From: Cryobacterium ruanii
GTDB lineage: Bacteria > Actinomycetota > Actinomycetes > Actinomycetales > Microbacteriaceae
NCBI RefSeq assembly: GCF_004404055.1
Contig: NZ_SOHK01000001.1
Location: forward strand, 1 to 64,000
Length of the DNA: 64,000 bases
Direction of reading: 5' to 3'
Position numbers and translations under genes: made by a program. Below the pieces are notes generated by a model, which saw only the letters and a list, made by a program, of their open reading frames with translations, made no database searches and was not told the DNA's origin. This document shows positions 55,586-64,000 of the stretch, piece by piece (the stretch's first letter is position 1; each line of letters opens with the position of its first letter).

Positions 55586-55858
55586 TTGGGATGGTGGACT
55601 GTTTTCATCTTCGTCCTGATCGGTGGGGTTTTCGTCGCACCCGCACTTAATGGGTTTGCGATCGCGATGCGCCCGGTGATCTGGAGGTCGACGAACGTGA
55701 TCGTGCGTCTTCTCGGCGGAGACCCGCACAAAACCAGTGAGGAGATGACCGAGGAGGAACTGCGGGACATTGTTTCGAGCCATGGGGGGCTACCCGAAGA
55801 CGAACGGCAGATCCTCGACGACGTGCTCTCCTTCCGGCTAATACACCCGAAGAACAAG
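55586..55858 (+). pseudogene. CNNM/CorC (hemolysin C-like) protein, gutted remnant
   Basis: The frame starts TVFIFVLIGGVFVAPAL, the first membrane helix of CNNM-domain proteins. It passes at once into FAIAMRPVIWRSTNVIVRLL and EEMTEEELRDIVSSHGGLPE...RQILDDVLSF, the segment just before the CBS domains. The other membrane helices and everything after DVLSF are missing. The first and late-middle parts are joined, as in the ABC ATPase and IS256 remnants. Confidence 0.75.
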
Positions 55859-56096
55859 ACCCCCCGCCGCGAAACGCTCTCCGAGACGGGCCGGCTCACC
55901 AAACCCTTGGCTCAAGCTACGCCGAGACGGCCTAGATTCCATATCCGTGCAGCAGCAACGGTGACGGTGGATTGCCCCGCCCGCGATCCGGCGCAGCCGG
56001 GAGGATCGCTGGTTCATTTACATTCATGGTGCTCCTCCTCCCCTTACCCTGACTGACCCGGTTGACAGCGTTACGAGTCTTCGAATCGCTGGTGCT
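55859..56096. other. Intergenic, no gene seen
   Basis: The reading frame of the preceding remnant stays open to 56056 but its content is unrelated and non-conserved. No terminator for the convergent ABC importer unit is obvious. Confidence 0.4.
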
Positions 56097-56999
56097 TTAT
56101 TTGATGCCGCTGCGCGCGAAACCCTGCACGAAGAAGCGCTGGAACACCAGGAATAGCATCACCATGGGCACCACGTTAATGAGGGCGAACGCCATTGTTG
56201 CCCCGAAATCCGACCCGAACTGGCCCTGAAGGTAGAGCAGGCCTATAGGCAGGGTGAATAGTTCGTTCTGCTTGAGAGCAATGAGCGGCCAGGCGAAATC
56301 ATTCCAGGACTGCAACAGCGTCATGAAGAACAGTACGGCGATCAGCGGCTTTGACAGCGGCAATACTATGCTCGTGAACACTCTCAGGTGGCTGGCCCCG
56401 TCGATGCGCGCCGCTTCGATCAGGTCGCGTGGGATGGAGAGAATGAATTGGCGTGCGAGGAACAACCCGAAGGCACTCGCGGCCGTGGGCAGGATGACCG
56501 CCCAGTAGCTGCCGTAGAGCCCGAGGTTCGTCACGAGCCGGAACAGCGGCACCATAATCACCTGTACGGGGATCATCAGCGTCGTCAGGGCGATGAGGAA
56601 AACGACGCTTGAACCGCGAAACTTGAGCTGCGACAGGGCGTACCCGCCCAAGAGGTTGACGAGTACCGTGAGAACTGCGACCGTGGCCGAGATCGCCAGG
56701 GAGTTGCTAAACCATGTGGCAATGGGGAACCCGGCGAGGACGCGCTGGAAGTTTTCGACGGTGAGGGCACGCGGCCAAAGACGCAGTGTGCCACCCAGCA
56801 GCTCGGAACGCGATGAGAACGCGACTACCAGCATCCAGTACAGCGGGAACAGCACAACGATACCGATGAGAATCGCCCCAACGATGCGGGTTACGAGCGC
56901 GCGTCGTGAGCCTCTCCGCGAATGTGGCAAACCTCTTCTTATCGTCTTCTGCTTGCGGGTCGTCGGCGCGGGGGCTGGCGAGAGGATGGATGTTGTCAC
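56097..56999 (-). CDS. Carbohydrate ABC transporter permease, MalG-type
   Basis: A 300-residue inner permease with six membrane helices and the EAA loop (EAARIDGASHLRVFTSIVLP, near 205) that contacts the ATPase. Long basic N-terminus (KTIRRG...RRGSRRALV). The GTG at 56999 is chosen because AAGGA lies upstream, 10 nt after the previous permease's stop; an open frame extends back to 57065 over that gene. With its partner it should import a sugar or oligosaccharide. Confidence 0.92.
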   Translation of the reverse strand: MTTSILSPAPAPTTRKQKTIRRGLPHSRRGSRRALVTRIVGAILIGIVVLFPLYWMLVVAFSSRSELLGGTLRLWPRALTVENFQRVLAGFPIATWFSNSLAISATVAVLTVLVNLLGGYALSQLKFRGSSVVFLIALTTLMIPVQVIMVPLFRLVTNLGLYGSYWAVILPTAASAFGLFLARQFILSIPRDLIEAARIDGASHLRVFTSIVLPLSKPLIAVLFFMTLLQSWNDFAWPLIALKQNELFTLPIGLLYLQGQFGSDFGATMAFALINVVPMVMLFLVFQRFFVQGFARSGIK

Positions 57000-57009
57000 G
57001 ATTGTGTCC

Positions 57010-57969
57010 TTATTCGACCAGGTCCCGGCTTCGGCTGGTTCGCCACCGTACCGCAGTGAAGACAAAGGTTACGAGAAGTAGCACGACACCGATTGCGGCC
57101 GCGTAACCCTGGTCGCGAGTCACGAAACCCGTGTCATAGGCGTAGGTGACGAGCACGGATGTGGCGTTCTGCGGACCGCCGCCGGTCATTACGAACACGA
57201 TATCGAAGACTTGGAAGGAGTAGATGACGTTTAAGATGAGCAGGAAAAATGACGACGGGCCAAGCAGGGGCACAGTCACGTTCCGGAATCGGGCCCAGGC
57301 GTTCGCCCCATCCAGTTCGGCCGCTTCGTAGAGTTCGGGCCCGATACCCTGAAGACCCGCCAGGTAGATGAGCATGTTGAATCCCACCCGCCACCACAAC
57401 GTCACGAGAACAACGGACACGAACGCGGCGAATCCACCGGACTGCCAGTTCACGCTCGGGAGTCCGATGAACCGGATCAGGTTGTTGAGGATACCGTTGT
57501 TCTCGTTGAAGACGAGGACACCGATCAGCGCGGTGGCGACGCCCGAAATAGCCATCGGGACGATGAGAATGGAGCGGAACACGCCGCGGGCGGGAAGGAC
57601 TGAGTTGAACAGCACAGCTGCGCCGAGGCCAAGACCCATCGACAGAGGCGTCACAATGAGTGTGAACAGCAGGGTGTTCGCCGTGGCTCTCCAAAAAAGC
57701 GGGTCGCTGATCAGGCGCTCGTAATTGGCGACACCCACGAATTCACCGGCCCCGAAACCGTTGGTCTTCTGAAAGCTGATCACCACGGCCCACACGAGCG
57801 GGACGAGCACAAATAGGCCAAGCAGCAGCACATTCGGGGTTAGAAACAGCCACCCCGCAAGCGCCTCGCGCACGGTTTTCTTATCACGACGCCACCGGCG
57901 CTTCGAGAGCTGAGATGGTGACGCGACGATGTCTGCGACGCGGCCCTGCTTTGCGACGACTCGTGTCAC
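57010..57969 (-). CDS. Carbohydrate ABC transporter permease, MalF-type
   Basis: A 319-residue permease with six helices and an EAA loop EAAELDGANAWARFRNVTVP near 220. The N-terminus carries LFLTPNVLLLGLFVLVPLVW, typical of MalF/UgpA types. The GTG start overlaps the stop of the binding-protein gene by 4 nt. Confidence 0.93.
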   Translation of the reverse strand: MTRVVAKQGRVADIVASPSQLSKRRWRRDKKTVREALAGWLFLTPNVLLLGLFVLVPLVWAVVISFQKTNGFGAGEFVGVANYERLISDPLFWRATANTLLFTLIVTPLSMGLGLGAAVLFNSVLPARGVFRSILIVPMAISGVATALIGVLVFNENNGILNNLIRFIGLPSVNWQSGGFAAFVSVVLVTLWWRVGFNMLIYLAGLQGIGPELYEAAELDGANAWARFRNVTVPLLGPSSFFLLILNVIYSFQVFDIVFVMTGGGPQNATSVLVTYAYDTGFVTRDQGYAAAIGVVLLLVTFVFTAVRWRTSRSRDLVE

Positions 57970-59270
57970 GAACCGCCCGTGGATTGGGCAATCCCGTCTG
58001 CGATCGATTTCAGGGCGTCTGCGGTGCTTGTCGAACCAGCGAAGGCCGATTCCAGGTTGTCTTGGAGGACAGTGATGATTCTCGACATGTTGGGGGAGGC
58101 CACCTGGCTTGAGTCCTCGGCGCGCACCGTAGAAGCCTGGCCGAGGAAGACGGGAGCGAGTTCGGGGCGCACGTCAAAATTGATGCCCAACTCGCTCAGA
58201 TCCTTGCGGGTCGGCAAGAGTGAGGCGGTCTCGCAGAAGTCGCGCATTTGCGTATCGCCCGTGACGAAGTCAAGAAAAGCTGCGGCGAGCTCCGGGTTGG
58301 CAGTGCCCGCGGTGGCGACGAGCGCATTCCCTCCGAAGTCGCCCCCGCCGCGCTTACCACGCGGGGCGAAGGTCGCGCCCCACTCAAAGTCCAGTGTGCT
58401 TGTGGCATCCGGAATAGCGAACGCACCAGACCACACCATCGCCGAGGTCTGCGAGTACCACGTATCGCTCGCGAAAGTAGACGACTTAATGGTGTTGTTC
58501 GGCGGCACGAAGTTCTTCGTGAAGAAGCTGGACGAGAACTCGAGGGCAGCCGCTCCCGCATCCGAGTCGATCGCCGGGTCGGTGAGGTTCCTGTCCAGGA
58601 ACCGGCCGTCTGCCTGAAAGAGCAGGCTCAGCCATCGGGTGACGCCATTACCCTGCCAGTTGTAGGCCATGGGGTATACATCTGCGGCTTGGGCCGCACG
58701 CAAGGTCCCCGCGACCTCAGACAGCTCATCCCACGTCCAGGCGCTCTCGAGCGAGGTAGGAACCGACGTGATCCCTGCCGATTCCAGAGCGACTTTGTTG
58801 TACAAGATCACTGACGTGTCTGTGTGGTGAGGCACTCCAAACGGCTTGTCGTTGCCCTGCACGGCCGCCCAAGCAGCATCGGTGAATCGGTCGGAAAATC
58901 CGGTCTCCAGGTACGGGCCCAAGTCCAGGAGTTGGTCACGACCGGCGTAACTGCCAAATGTGTAATACGGCACGCGAAAGATGTCCGGCGGATTTCCCGC
59001 CTGCAGTTGGGCATCGATGTTGGTAAACATCTGGCCGTAGGGAACCGAATTCAACTCGACCTTCGTTCCCGCGTTAGCCTCCTCGAACGCCGCGATGACG
59101 CGAGCGAAACTTGCCAGCTCCGCGTCTGTGCCCCAAGTAGTGAATGTCAACGTTTTTGACCCCGTGGCCGACGAGGTTGGCTGCTGCGGAGCGAAACCGC
59201 ATCCGGATACCAACAGGGGCAACGTCACCGCTCCGGATCCGATCAGAAAATGGCGCCTACTGAAATTCAT
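57966..59270 (-). CDS. Sugar-binding lipoprotein of ABC importer
   Basis: A 434-residue extracellular solute-binding protein (family 1). The start SRRHFLIG is a twin-arginine motif and LVSGC is a lipobox with Cys 24, so it is likely a Tat-exported lipoprotein. The mature part shows LTFTTWGTDAELASFARVI and TWDELSEVAGTLRAAQ of the MalE/UgpB fold. A GGAGG site lies 7 nt before the ATG. No ATPase gene follows in the unit, so a shared MsmX-like ATPase is probably used. Confidence 0.93.
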   Translation of the reverse strand: MNFSRRHFLIGSGAVTLPLLVSGCGFAPQQPTSSATGSKTLTFTTWGTDAELASFARVIAAFEEANAGTKVELNSVPYGQMFTNIDAQLQAGNPPDIFRVPYYTFGSYAGRDQLLDLGPYLETGFSDRFTDAAWAAVQGNDKPFGVPHHTDTSVILYNKVALESAGITSVPTSLESAWTWDELSEVAGTLRAAQAADVYPMAYNWQGNGVTRWLSLLFQADGRFLDRNLTDPAIDSDAGAAALEFSSSFFTKNFVPPNNTIKSSTFASDTWYSQTSAMVWSGAFAIPDATSTLDFEWGATFAPRGKRGGGDFGGNALVATAGTANPELAAAFLDFVTGDTQMRDFCETASLLPTRKDLSELGINFDVRPELAPVFLGQASTVRAEDSSQVASPNMSRIITVLQDNLESAFAGSTSTADALKSIADGIAQSTGGS

Positions 59271-59444
59271 GCAGGATCCTCCAGCTGTGTCTGAGATGGA
59301 CGAGCTTCAACACTTACAACCGCTGGAAACATTCAACAGCAAGTTCGGCAACAGTCATAGATCGACAGACGCAAGATGGCAAACCAACCGACGTGTGCCG
59401 GCCACAGCGAGTGGGCGATTCAGAACGCGTCTTCGTCATCAGGG
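59271..59444 (-). promoter_or_regulatory. Upstream region of the sugar importer
   Basis: The region must hold the importer promoter. Read on the minus strand, TTGAAT lies 13 nt before TTGTAAG-like boxes around 59315-59340. No LacI-type palindrome or regulator gene is visible. Evidence for a precise site is weak. Confidence 0.3.
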
Positions 59445-59717
59445 TTAGGCGGCGTCTACGAGGTACTGCCACCGATTCTCCGGATTCAACACACGCAAAT
59501 CCACCAGCTCCCGCGCAGAACGATGATCACCACCCTGATCACCCGAACGCGGATACGGCGGCCACACCCGCTCATTAACCGCCTTCGCATCCCGAAACAA
59601 CGGCCGGCACGACACATCCACCCGCATCGCACGACGCCGCGGCGCAGCATTCATCGTGGCATCTTCGGCCTGTGGCTTTGCCCCGTTGAGTGGACACCTC
59701 ATAGAGAGAATGTTCAC
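59445..59717 (-). other. Unrecognised reading frame at IS boundary
   Basis: An open frame of 90 codons ending ELVDLRVLNPENRWQYLVDAA with a WPPYPRSGDQ segment. It has protein-like composition and looks like the C-terminus of a gene cut by the neighbouring IS remnant. I cannot assign a family. It could be the 3' end of another mobile element. Confidence 0.35.
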
Positions 59718-60032
59718 ATGGGAAAGACACGCCGGGAGTTCACTCCTGAGTACAAAGACGAGGCCGTGAAGCTGGTGATCAACACCGGCAGGGCGATTGT
59801 GACCGTGGCCCGCGAGCTCGGTATTAACGAGGCCTCGCTTGGCCGGTGGTTCAGCGCTTTCAAGGCCCGAAACGATGCCGGCGAAACCACCGTCACCGAG
59901 TCTGAACGGGCCGAGTTGCTCCGGCTGCGGAAAAAGAACGCGGATCTGAAACTGGATCGGTTGTTTTTAGAAAAGCGTCCACCTTCTTCGCCCAATGGTG
60001 GTCGTTATATCTCGTCAATGGAACCGAATTGA
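59718..60032 (+). pseudogene. IS3-family transposase orfA remnant
   Basis: ATG at 59718 starts GKTRREFTPEYKDEAVKLVI with a helix-turn-helix (ELGINEASLGRWFSAFKARN) and the leucine-zipper-like ELLRLRKKNADLKLDRLFL end of IS3 OrfA. The usual KKAxxFFA end is instead reached only in another frame, and orfB is absent. After about 59990 the DNA belongs to another gene. A TGGACACCTCA-type end lies about 30 nt before the ATG and may be its left terminal repeat. Confidence 0.8.
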
Positions 60033-60147
60033 CCGGCTCCATCAGTTGGGTTGAGGTCTGGGATCGGTACGCGATTGAGCTGGGAGCGTCTACCGACCTA
60101 CTTGAGCCATCTCGAGGCCACGTCGACCCGGAATTTGTCAAGGTGAA
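60001..60147 (+). pseudogene. Interrupted gene of unknown function, left part
   Basis: After the IS3 orfA remnant the frame YLVNGTELTGSISWVEVWDR runs open up to the left end of the complete IS3-family element (EPSRGHVDPEFVKVN). It resumes in the same frame to the right of the element at 61669. Its 5' end is missing. Confidence 0.6.
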
Positions 60148-60163
60148 TGAGGCCAGCGGGAGT

Positions 60164-61171
60164 TTAGGCGGCTAGTTCTAGTCGGTCGGTTTCGGGGGGT
60201 TTTTCGGCTGGTTTGTTGATCCAGGCCGTCGCGGGAACGGACAGGATCTGTGGTGTCTGGGTCGTGCTGAATCGCTCAGGGAAGCGCGCGCGGGCCGCGT
60301 CCAACGTCGCTGCTCGTTCGATGGCCTTCGCCTCTGCGAGGCCGTAGTGCACGTCGGCGGGCGTGTTCAGGCCGATCCCTGAATGGCGATGCTCGTGGTT
60401 GTAGCCATCGACGAAGGAGGCCATGAACGTCTTCGCGTCGGCGAGGGAGCCGAAACGTTCGGGGAACGTCGGCGAGAATTTAAGAGTCTTGAACCATGCC
60501 TCGCTGTAGGGATTATCGTTACTCACCCGCGGCCTCGAATGCGACTTGGTGACCTCCAGATCCGACAACAACGCCGCGACGGTCTTGGACGTCATCGACG
60601 TGCCGCGGTCGGCGTGCACGACCTGCGGGACGCCATGAATGCCGAAGATTTCCTTCATCATGTCCACCGCCAGCTCACCCGATTCCGACGCGTGAACATA
60701 CGCTGCGACGATGTAGGGAGAGTAAATATCGATCATCACGTAAGCATCGAAGTACTTCCCCTTGACCGGGCCGGCAAGCTTCGTAATATCCCAGCTGAGC
60801 ACCTGGCCTGGTCCCGTTGCCGTCAGTTCCGGGATCGCCCGTGCCGGATGGCGTGCCAGGCGACGGCGGTCCTTAACCTGCTTGTTCTCGTTCAACACCC
60901 GATACATCGTTGAAATGGAGCACAAGTACGTCCCTGCGTCGAGGAGCTGCGCGTAGATCTGGATCGGCGGCAGGTCCACGAACACGTCCGAATTGACGAC
61001 GTCGAGAATCTGCCGGCGGTCGGCATCATGGATCTTGTTCGCTGGGATCGGCGCTGGCCCGGCCACCGGGATGCGTGGTTTCCTGGTGGCGGTCGCTCGG
61101 GGTATCCCGACCAGGTCGGCCGCGACGCGAGTGGAGATTCCTCGGCTGGCCAGTTCGCGATAAGCGGTCAT
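60164..61171 (-). CDS. IS3-family transposase OrfB (DDE integrase core)
   Basis: A 335-residue transposase with an N-terminal HTH-like region and an rve integrase core. The catalytic acids appear as WDITKL (Asp), HADRGTSM (Asp) and NPYSEAWFKTLK (Glu), with DGYNHEHRHSGIG after them. In IS3 elements it is made as an OrfAB fusion by frameshifting; the ATG at 61171 is the first one in frame, so the true N-terminus may lie further upstream within orfA. Confidence 0.93.
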   Translation of the reverse strand: MTAYRELASRGISTRVAADLVGIPRATATRKPRIPVAGPAPIPANKIHDADRRQILDVVNSDVFVDLPPIQIYAQLLDAGTYLCSISTMYRVLNENKQVKDRRRLARHPARAIPELTATGPGQVLSWDITKLAGPVKGKYFDAYVMIDIYSPYIVAAYVHASESGELAVDMMKEIFGIHGVPQVVHADRGTSMTSKTVAALLSDLEVTKSHSRPRVSNDNPYSEAWFKTLKFSPTFPERFGSLADAKTFMASFVDGYNHEHRHSGIGLNTPADVHYGLAEAKAIERAATLDAARARFPERFSTTQTPQILSVPATAWINKPAEKPPETDRLELAA

Positions 61172-61236
61172 TACGGCAACGTGTGCGGTGTTTCGTCCCG
61201 CGAGCTCTTCGAAAGACTTTCGAGTAGCTCGTGCAT

Positions 61237-61605
61237 TTATGACATGATCTCCAACGCCACCCCCGTCGTTTCCAAGCGCTGCTCGGTCTTACTCAGCTGG
61301 CGGCGCAACCGGGCGATTTCCGCTTGCTCCGGCGTTAACCGGCCAATCTTCTCCCCGGGTTTCTTGCCCGCGAGAACACCGACGTCACGCAGCTTGCGCC
61401 ACTCCGTAATCTGCGAGGAATAGAGCCCTGCGGTGCGCAGATACGCACCGCCCTCATGGGCTTTGATGGCCACGTCATACGCGGCGAGGTACGCCAGCTT
61501 CTGTGCTGGGCTGAACGACCTTCTCGAGGTCGGACCACCAGCACGGGGTCCGGAACTACTCATAGGACTATCGTCACGCACGGCGATCACAGACGGGCTG
61601 GACAT
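61237..61605 (-). CDS. IS3-family transposase OrfA
   Basis: A 122-residue DNA-binding protein with a helix-turn-helix (GGAYLRTAGLYSSQITEWRKL) and a C-terminal leucine zipper (EIARLRRQLSKTEQRLETT). It precedes orfB by 65 nt in the same element and binds the element ends. Confidence 0.88.
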   Translation of the reverse strand: MSSPSVIAVRDDSPMSSSGPRAGGPTSRRSFSPAQKLAYLAAYDVAIKAHEGGAYLRTAGLYSSQITEWRKLRDVGVLAGKKPGEKIGRLTPEQAEIARLRRQLSKTEQRLETTGVALEIMS

Positions 61606-61668
61606 GGTGATGATTCCTGATTCTCGCCCTACGTCAAACGGCGGACTTGCTGTGAGCGACTGGCCTCA

Positions 61669-62128
61669 CCCAACCCTGACGCGTAGGGACCCGGTGACGG
61701 CCTCGGAAGTCAACGAAGTCCTACATTGGCTTGGTCCGACCAACGTGCTGCACTGCCTGCGCGGGGCTGGGTATGCGCCCCATGACCACGTAGGCCTGAC
61801 GACGCGGCGGCTCATTGACGGCTACGTTCCCTACGAACTCCCAGTTAGCAAAGCCATTCAATCCAGTCGGGACGGTCGCGTTCCAGAAATTGCCAATGAT
61901 GACGCGGACCGGTTTGCGTGTGGCGCATTCTTGTATCCCGATTCAGTGATCATCGCGGCGGATGTCGACGGCTACCGTCATCTAGTCAAGGACGTCTGCC
62001 TGGACACCGTTTCAATCGTGCATGCTGGATCCGTCCTGCCCATAAGCTCGGGCGACGAGCTGCGAACACCCTTGGAGCTCTTTGAGGTTCAGACGCTCTC
62101 AAGTGCATTAGCCACTTGCTGCCGGTGA
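61669..62128 (+). pseudogene. Interrupted gene of unknown function, right part
   Basis: The frame PTLTRRDPVTASEVNEVLHW continues open for 150 codons to the stop at 62126 (TLSSALATCCR). It is in phase with the left part at 60001-60147 if the IS is removed. The content is protein-like, with FACGAFLYPDSVIIAADVDG in the middle. I know no family. A shorter product could start inside the IS end. Confidence 0.6.
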
Positions 62129-62292
62129 AAGTTGCAAGCGAACGAGATTGGCCACGCGGCTATCTCTCGATGCGACGCACATAGCGTTCTGGTGAAGGAC
62201 TGGCGTTGTACGGCAGAACTTCCTGTCAGCGACGGTTAGAAATTGAGCCAGAATCGACGGTGAAAACTGAGCCACCCGAGCACGATTGATGG

Positions 62293-63524
62293 GTGATTAC
62301 GGTGGAAGAGTGGGCTTTGGTTCGTCGCCTTCATTTAAATGAGGGCGTGTCGCAGCGGGAGATCGCGAAGCGGTTGGGCATCGCGCGGAACACGATCGCG
62401 AAGGCGATCAAGTCAGAGAAACCGCCCAAATATGAGGGCGTCGATCGGTCGTCGGGGTTGCGGTCTCTGGAACCGCGGATTCGGGAATTGTTGTCGCAGA
62501 ACGCGCGGATGCCAGCGACGGTGTTGGCTGAGCGGTTGGCGTGGACCGGGTCGATTACTTGGTTTCGTGAAACCGTTGCGCGGTTGCGGCCGGAGTATGC
62601 GCCGGCGGATCCGGCCGACCGGTTGAACTATGCGGCCGGGGATCAAACCCAGTGCGACTTGTGGTTTCCGCCGGTGAAGATCCCGTTGGGAGCCGGCCAG
62701 ACGGGCTCGCCGCCAGTGCTGGTGATGGTGTCCGGATTCTCCCGCTTCATTACGGCGGTGATGCTGCCCTCGCGAACGACGCCGGATTTGCTGGCCGGGA
62801 TGTGGCAGCTGATCTCATCCCAGCTGCTGGCAGTGCCGCGACGGCTGATCTGGGACAACGAGGCCGGCATCGGCCGTGGCAACCATTTCGCCGCTGGGGT
62901 TAGCGCATTCACCGGAATGTTGGCGACCAGGATCGTGCAGCTCAAACCGTTCGATCCGGAATCCAAAGGAATCGTCGAACGCGCCAACCAGTACTTGGAG
63001 ACGTCGTTCTTGCCCGGGCGCAGCTTCACCAGCCCTGACGATTTCAACCGGCAGCTAGCCGCTTGGCTCCCCACGGCCAACGCCAGGACTGTCCGCCGGT
63101 TGGGCGGCAAACCGATCGAGTTCATCGGTCAGGACCGAGCAATGATGCTGCCCGTGCCGCCGCTGGCCCCGCTGGTCGGCTTCACCGCCCGGGTGCGGCT
63201 GCCGCGGGACTACTACGTGCGTGTCGCCAGCAACGATTACTCGGTGGACCCGACCGCGATCGGCCGGCTGGTTGACGTCACCGCGACTTGTCTCAGGTGA
63301 CGGTGCGGTTGGACGAGCGTATTGTGGCCTGTCATGACCGGGTCTGGTCGACCGCAAAGACCATCACCGATCCCACCCATGTGGTCCAGGCCGGTCGGTT
63401 GCGCCGATCATTTCAACATCCGCCTGCGCCGACGGACGCGGACTTGCTGCGGGATCTGGCCGACTACGACACCGCGTTCGGCGTCAACTTCGACGTCCAA
63501 GATCTGGACGAGGAGGCCGTGTAA
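62293..63524 (+). pseudogene. istA: IS21 transposase IstA, frameshifted
   Basis: The first frame (62293-63300) has an N-terminal HTH (LNEGVSQREIAKRLGIARNT), a DDE core (AAGDQTQCDLWFPP, LIWDNEAGIGRG, SKGIVERANQYLE) and runs to DYSVDPTAIGRLVDVTAT, then stops. The expected C-terminal part, SQVTVRLDERIVACHDRVWS, continues in another frame to 63524. One missing base near 63287 explains this. It is either a mutation, a sequencing error, or less likely a programmed shift. The stop overlaps the istB start (TAATG). Confidence 0.85.
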
Positions 63525-64000
63525 TGGGCGACACGACCAGCAGCGAGATCGAGTCTCTCGCTCGAGCGCTCAAAGCACCGCGCATTCGCGACGCCGCCAC
63601 CCGACTGGCCGAGCAAGCCCGGCAGGCCGCCTGGACTCACGAGGAATACCTCGCCGCGGTCCTCTCCCGGGAAGTATCCGCGCGAGAAGCGTCCGGGGCG
63701 GAGATCCGGATCCGAGCTGCCGGGTTCCCGGCCCGGAAATCTTTGGAAGACTTCAATTTTGACCATCAGCCCGCGTTGCGCCGCGACACCATCGCCCACC
63801 TGGCGACCGGATCCTTCCTCGCCGAAGCGCAAAACGTCGTGTTGCTCGGTCCTCCCGGCACCGGAAAAACGCATCTTGCGATCGGCCTCGGGCTCAAAGC
63901 CGCCCACGCCGGCCACCGAGTGCTGTTCGCGACCGCCGTCGAATGGGTGGCCCGGCTGCAAACCGCACACCAACTCGGCCGACTCCCGCAAGAGCTCGTG
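63524..64000 (+). CDS. istB: IS21 helper ATPase IstB, partial
   Basis: The first 159 residues of the AAA+ transposition helper. It shows the N-terminal LKAPRIRDAATRLAEQARQA, the SLEDFNFDHQPAL linker and Walker A LLGPPGTGKTHLAIGLG near residue 110; the rest is beyond the window edge. The start overlaps the istA stop by 1 nt. Confidence 0.93.
   Translation, partial: MGDTTSSEIESLARALKAPRIRDAATRLAEQARQAAWTHEEYLAAVLSREVSAREASGAEIRIRAAGFPARKSLEDFNFDHQPALRRDTIAHLATGSFLAEAQNVVLLGPPGTGKTHLAIGLGLKAAHAGHRVLFATAVEWVARLQTAHQLGRLPQELV

Larger units (their letters stand above)
60148..61668 (-). mobile_element. Complete IS3-family insertion sequence
   Basis: A 1521-bp element with orfA and orfB read on the minus strand. 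Its ends share TGAGGCCAG in inverted orientation (60148-60156 and 61660-61668); further homology in the ends is weaker. No matching target duplication is seen, since the flanks are GAA and CCC. It splits a reading frame whose halves can be joined in phase. Confidence 0.75.
62224..64000 (+). mobile_element. IS21-family insertion sequence, cut by window edge
   Basis: The left end begins TGTCAGCGACGG, starts with TG as IS21 ends do, and is followed by two TGAGCCA repeats (62244-62250 and 62268-62274) of the transposase-binding type. istA and istB follow in order. The right end lies outside the window. Confidence 0.8.

Noticed and set aside
55380..55619. 79-codon frame upstream of the CNNM remnant
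   Set aside because: No similarity, no ribosome binding site at a proper distance, and it ends in a Ser run; treated as decayed sequence.
62224..62292. TGAGCCA repeats considered as a separate regulatory array
   Set aside because: They fit the terminal transposase-binding repeats of the IS21 element, which explains them fully.

Overview
The window comes from a high-GC actinobacterium, most likely a member of the Microbacteriaceae (Cryobacterium-like). This rests on codon use, actinobacterial gene types (YcnI/CopC pair, RecQ with HRDC, acyl-CoA oxidase, DksA-like zinc-finger protein) and several genes whose start lies 5-7 nt after a TAnnnT box, as in leaderless actinobacterial transcripts. 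The genus is an inference.

Layout. (1) 1-190: 3' end of a 5S rRNA gene and two hairpin terminators. (2) 0.2-7.5 kb: a divergent phenylacetate catabolism cluster, paaI-paaK-paaR on the minus strand and paaABCDE plus an enoyl-CoA hydratase on the plus strand, around a TetR-type palindrome. (3) 7.7-18.8 kb: housekeeping genes (secreted 5'-nucleotidase, YcnI-CopC module, RecQ, acyl-CoA oxidase, a gutted ABC ATPase pseudogene, DksA-like protein, proline iminopeptidase). (4) 18.8-45.3 kb: a large exopolysaccharide locus with initiating sugar transferase, seven further glycosyltransferases, flippase, polymerase, chain-length/tyrosine-kinase protein, two acyltransferases, a cytidylyltransferase and a CDP-alcohol phosphotransferase. 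Interleaved are five exported or membrane-anchored proteins: two tandem beta-helix paralogues, two beta-propeller proteins (one extended with LamG and PKD domains) and a Pro/Thr-rich anchored protein. (5) 45.8-53.7 kb: dipeptidase, a CPA1 antiporter fused to a UBP-type zinc finger, HAD dehalogenase, metallo-beta-lactamase-fold hydrolase, alpha/beta hydrolase and a Pr6Pr-type membrane protein with a stop at codon 3. Gene remnants (SMR transporter tail, resolvase head) lie between them. (6) 53.7-56.1 kb: a decayed IS256 transposase, a yybP-ykoY manganese riboswitch in front of a TerC protein, and a gutted CNNM/CorC pseudogene. (7) 56.1-59.3 kb: a sugar ABC importer (Tat-type lipoprotein and two permeases) without an ATPase gene. 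(8) 59.4-64.0 kb: nested insertion sequences: an IS3-type orfA remnant, a complete IS3-family element inserted into a reading frame that can be read on both sides, and an IS21-family element cut by the window edge whose istA carries a frameshift.

How it fits together: the Paa genes convert phenylacetate to ring-opened CoA thioesters under PaaR control. The polysaccharide locus builds a lipid-linked repeat, flips and polymerises it, and probably modifies it with acyl and possibly phospho-alcohol groups. The exported beta-helix and beta-propeller proteins are the least explained part and the best candidate for new biology. The last 10 kb is a decaying, IS-rich zone.
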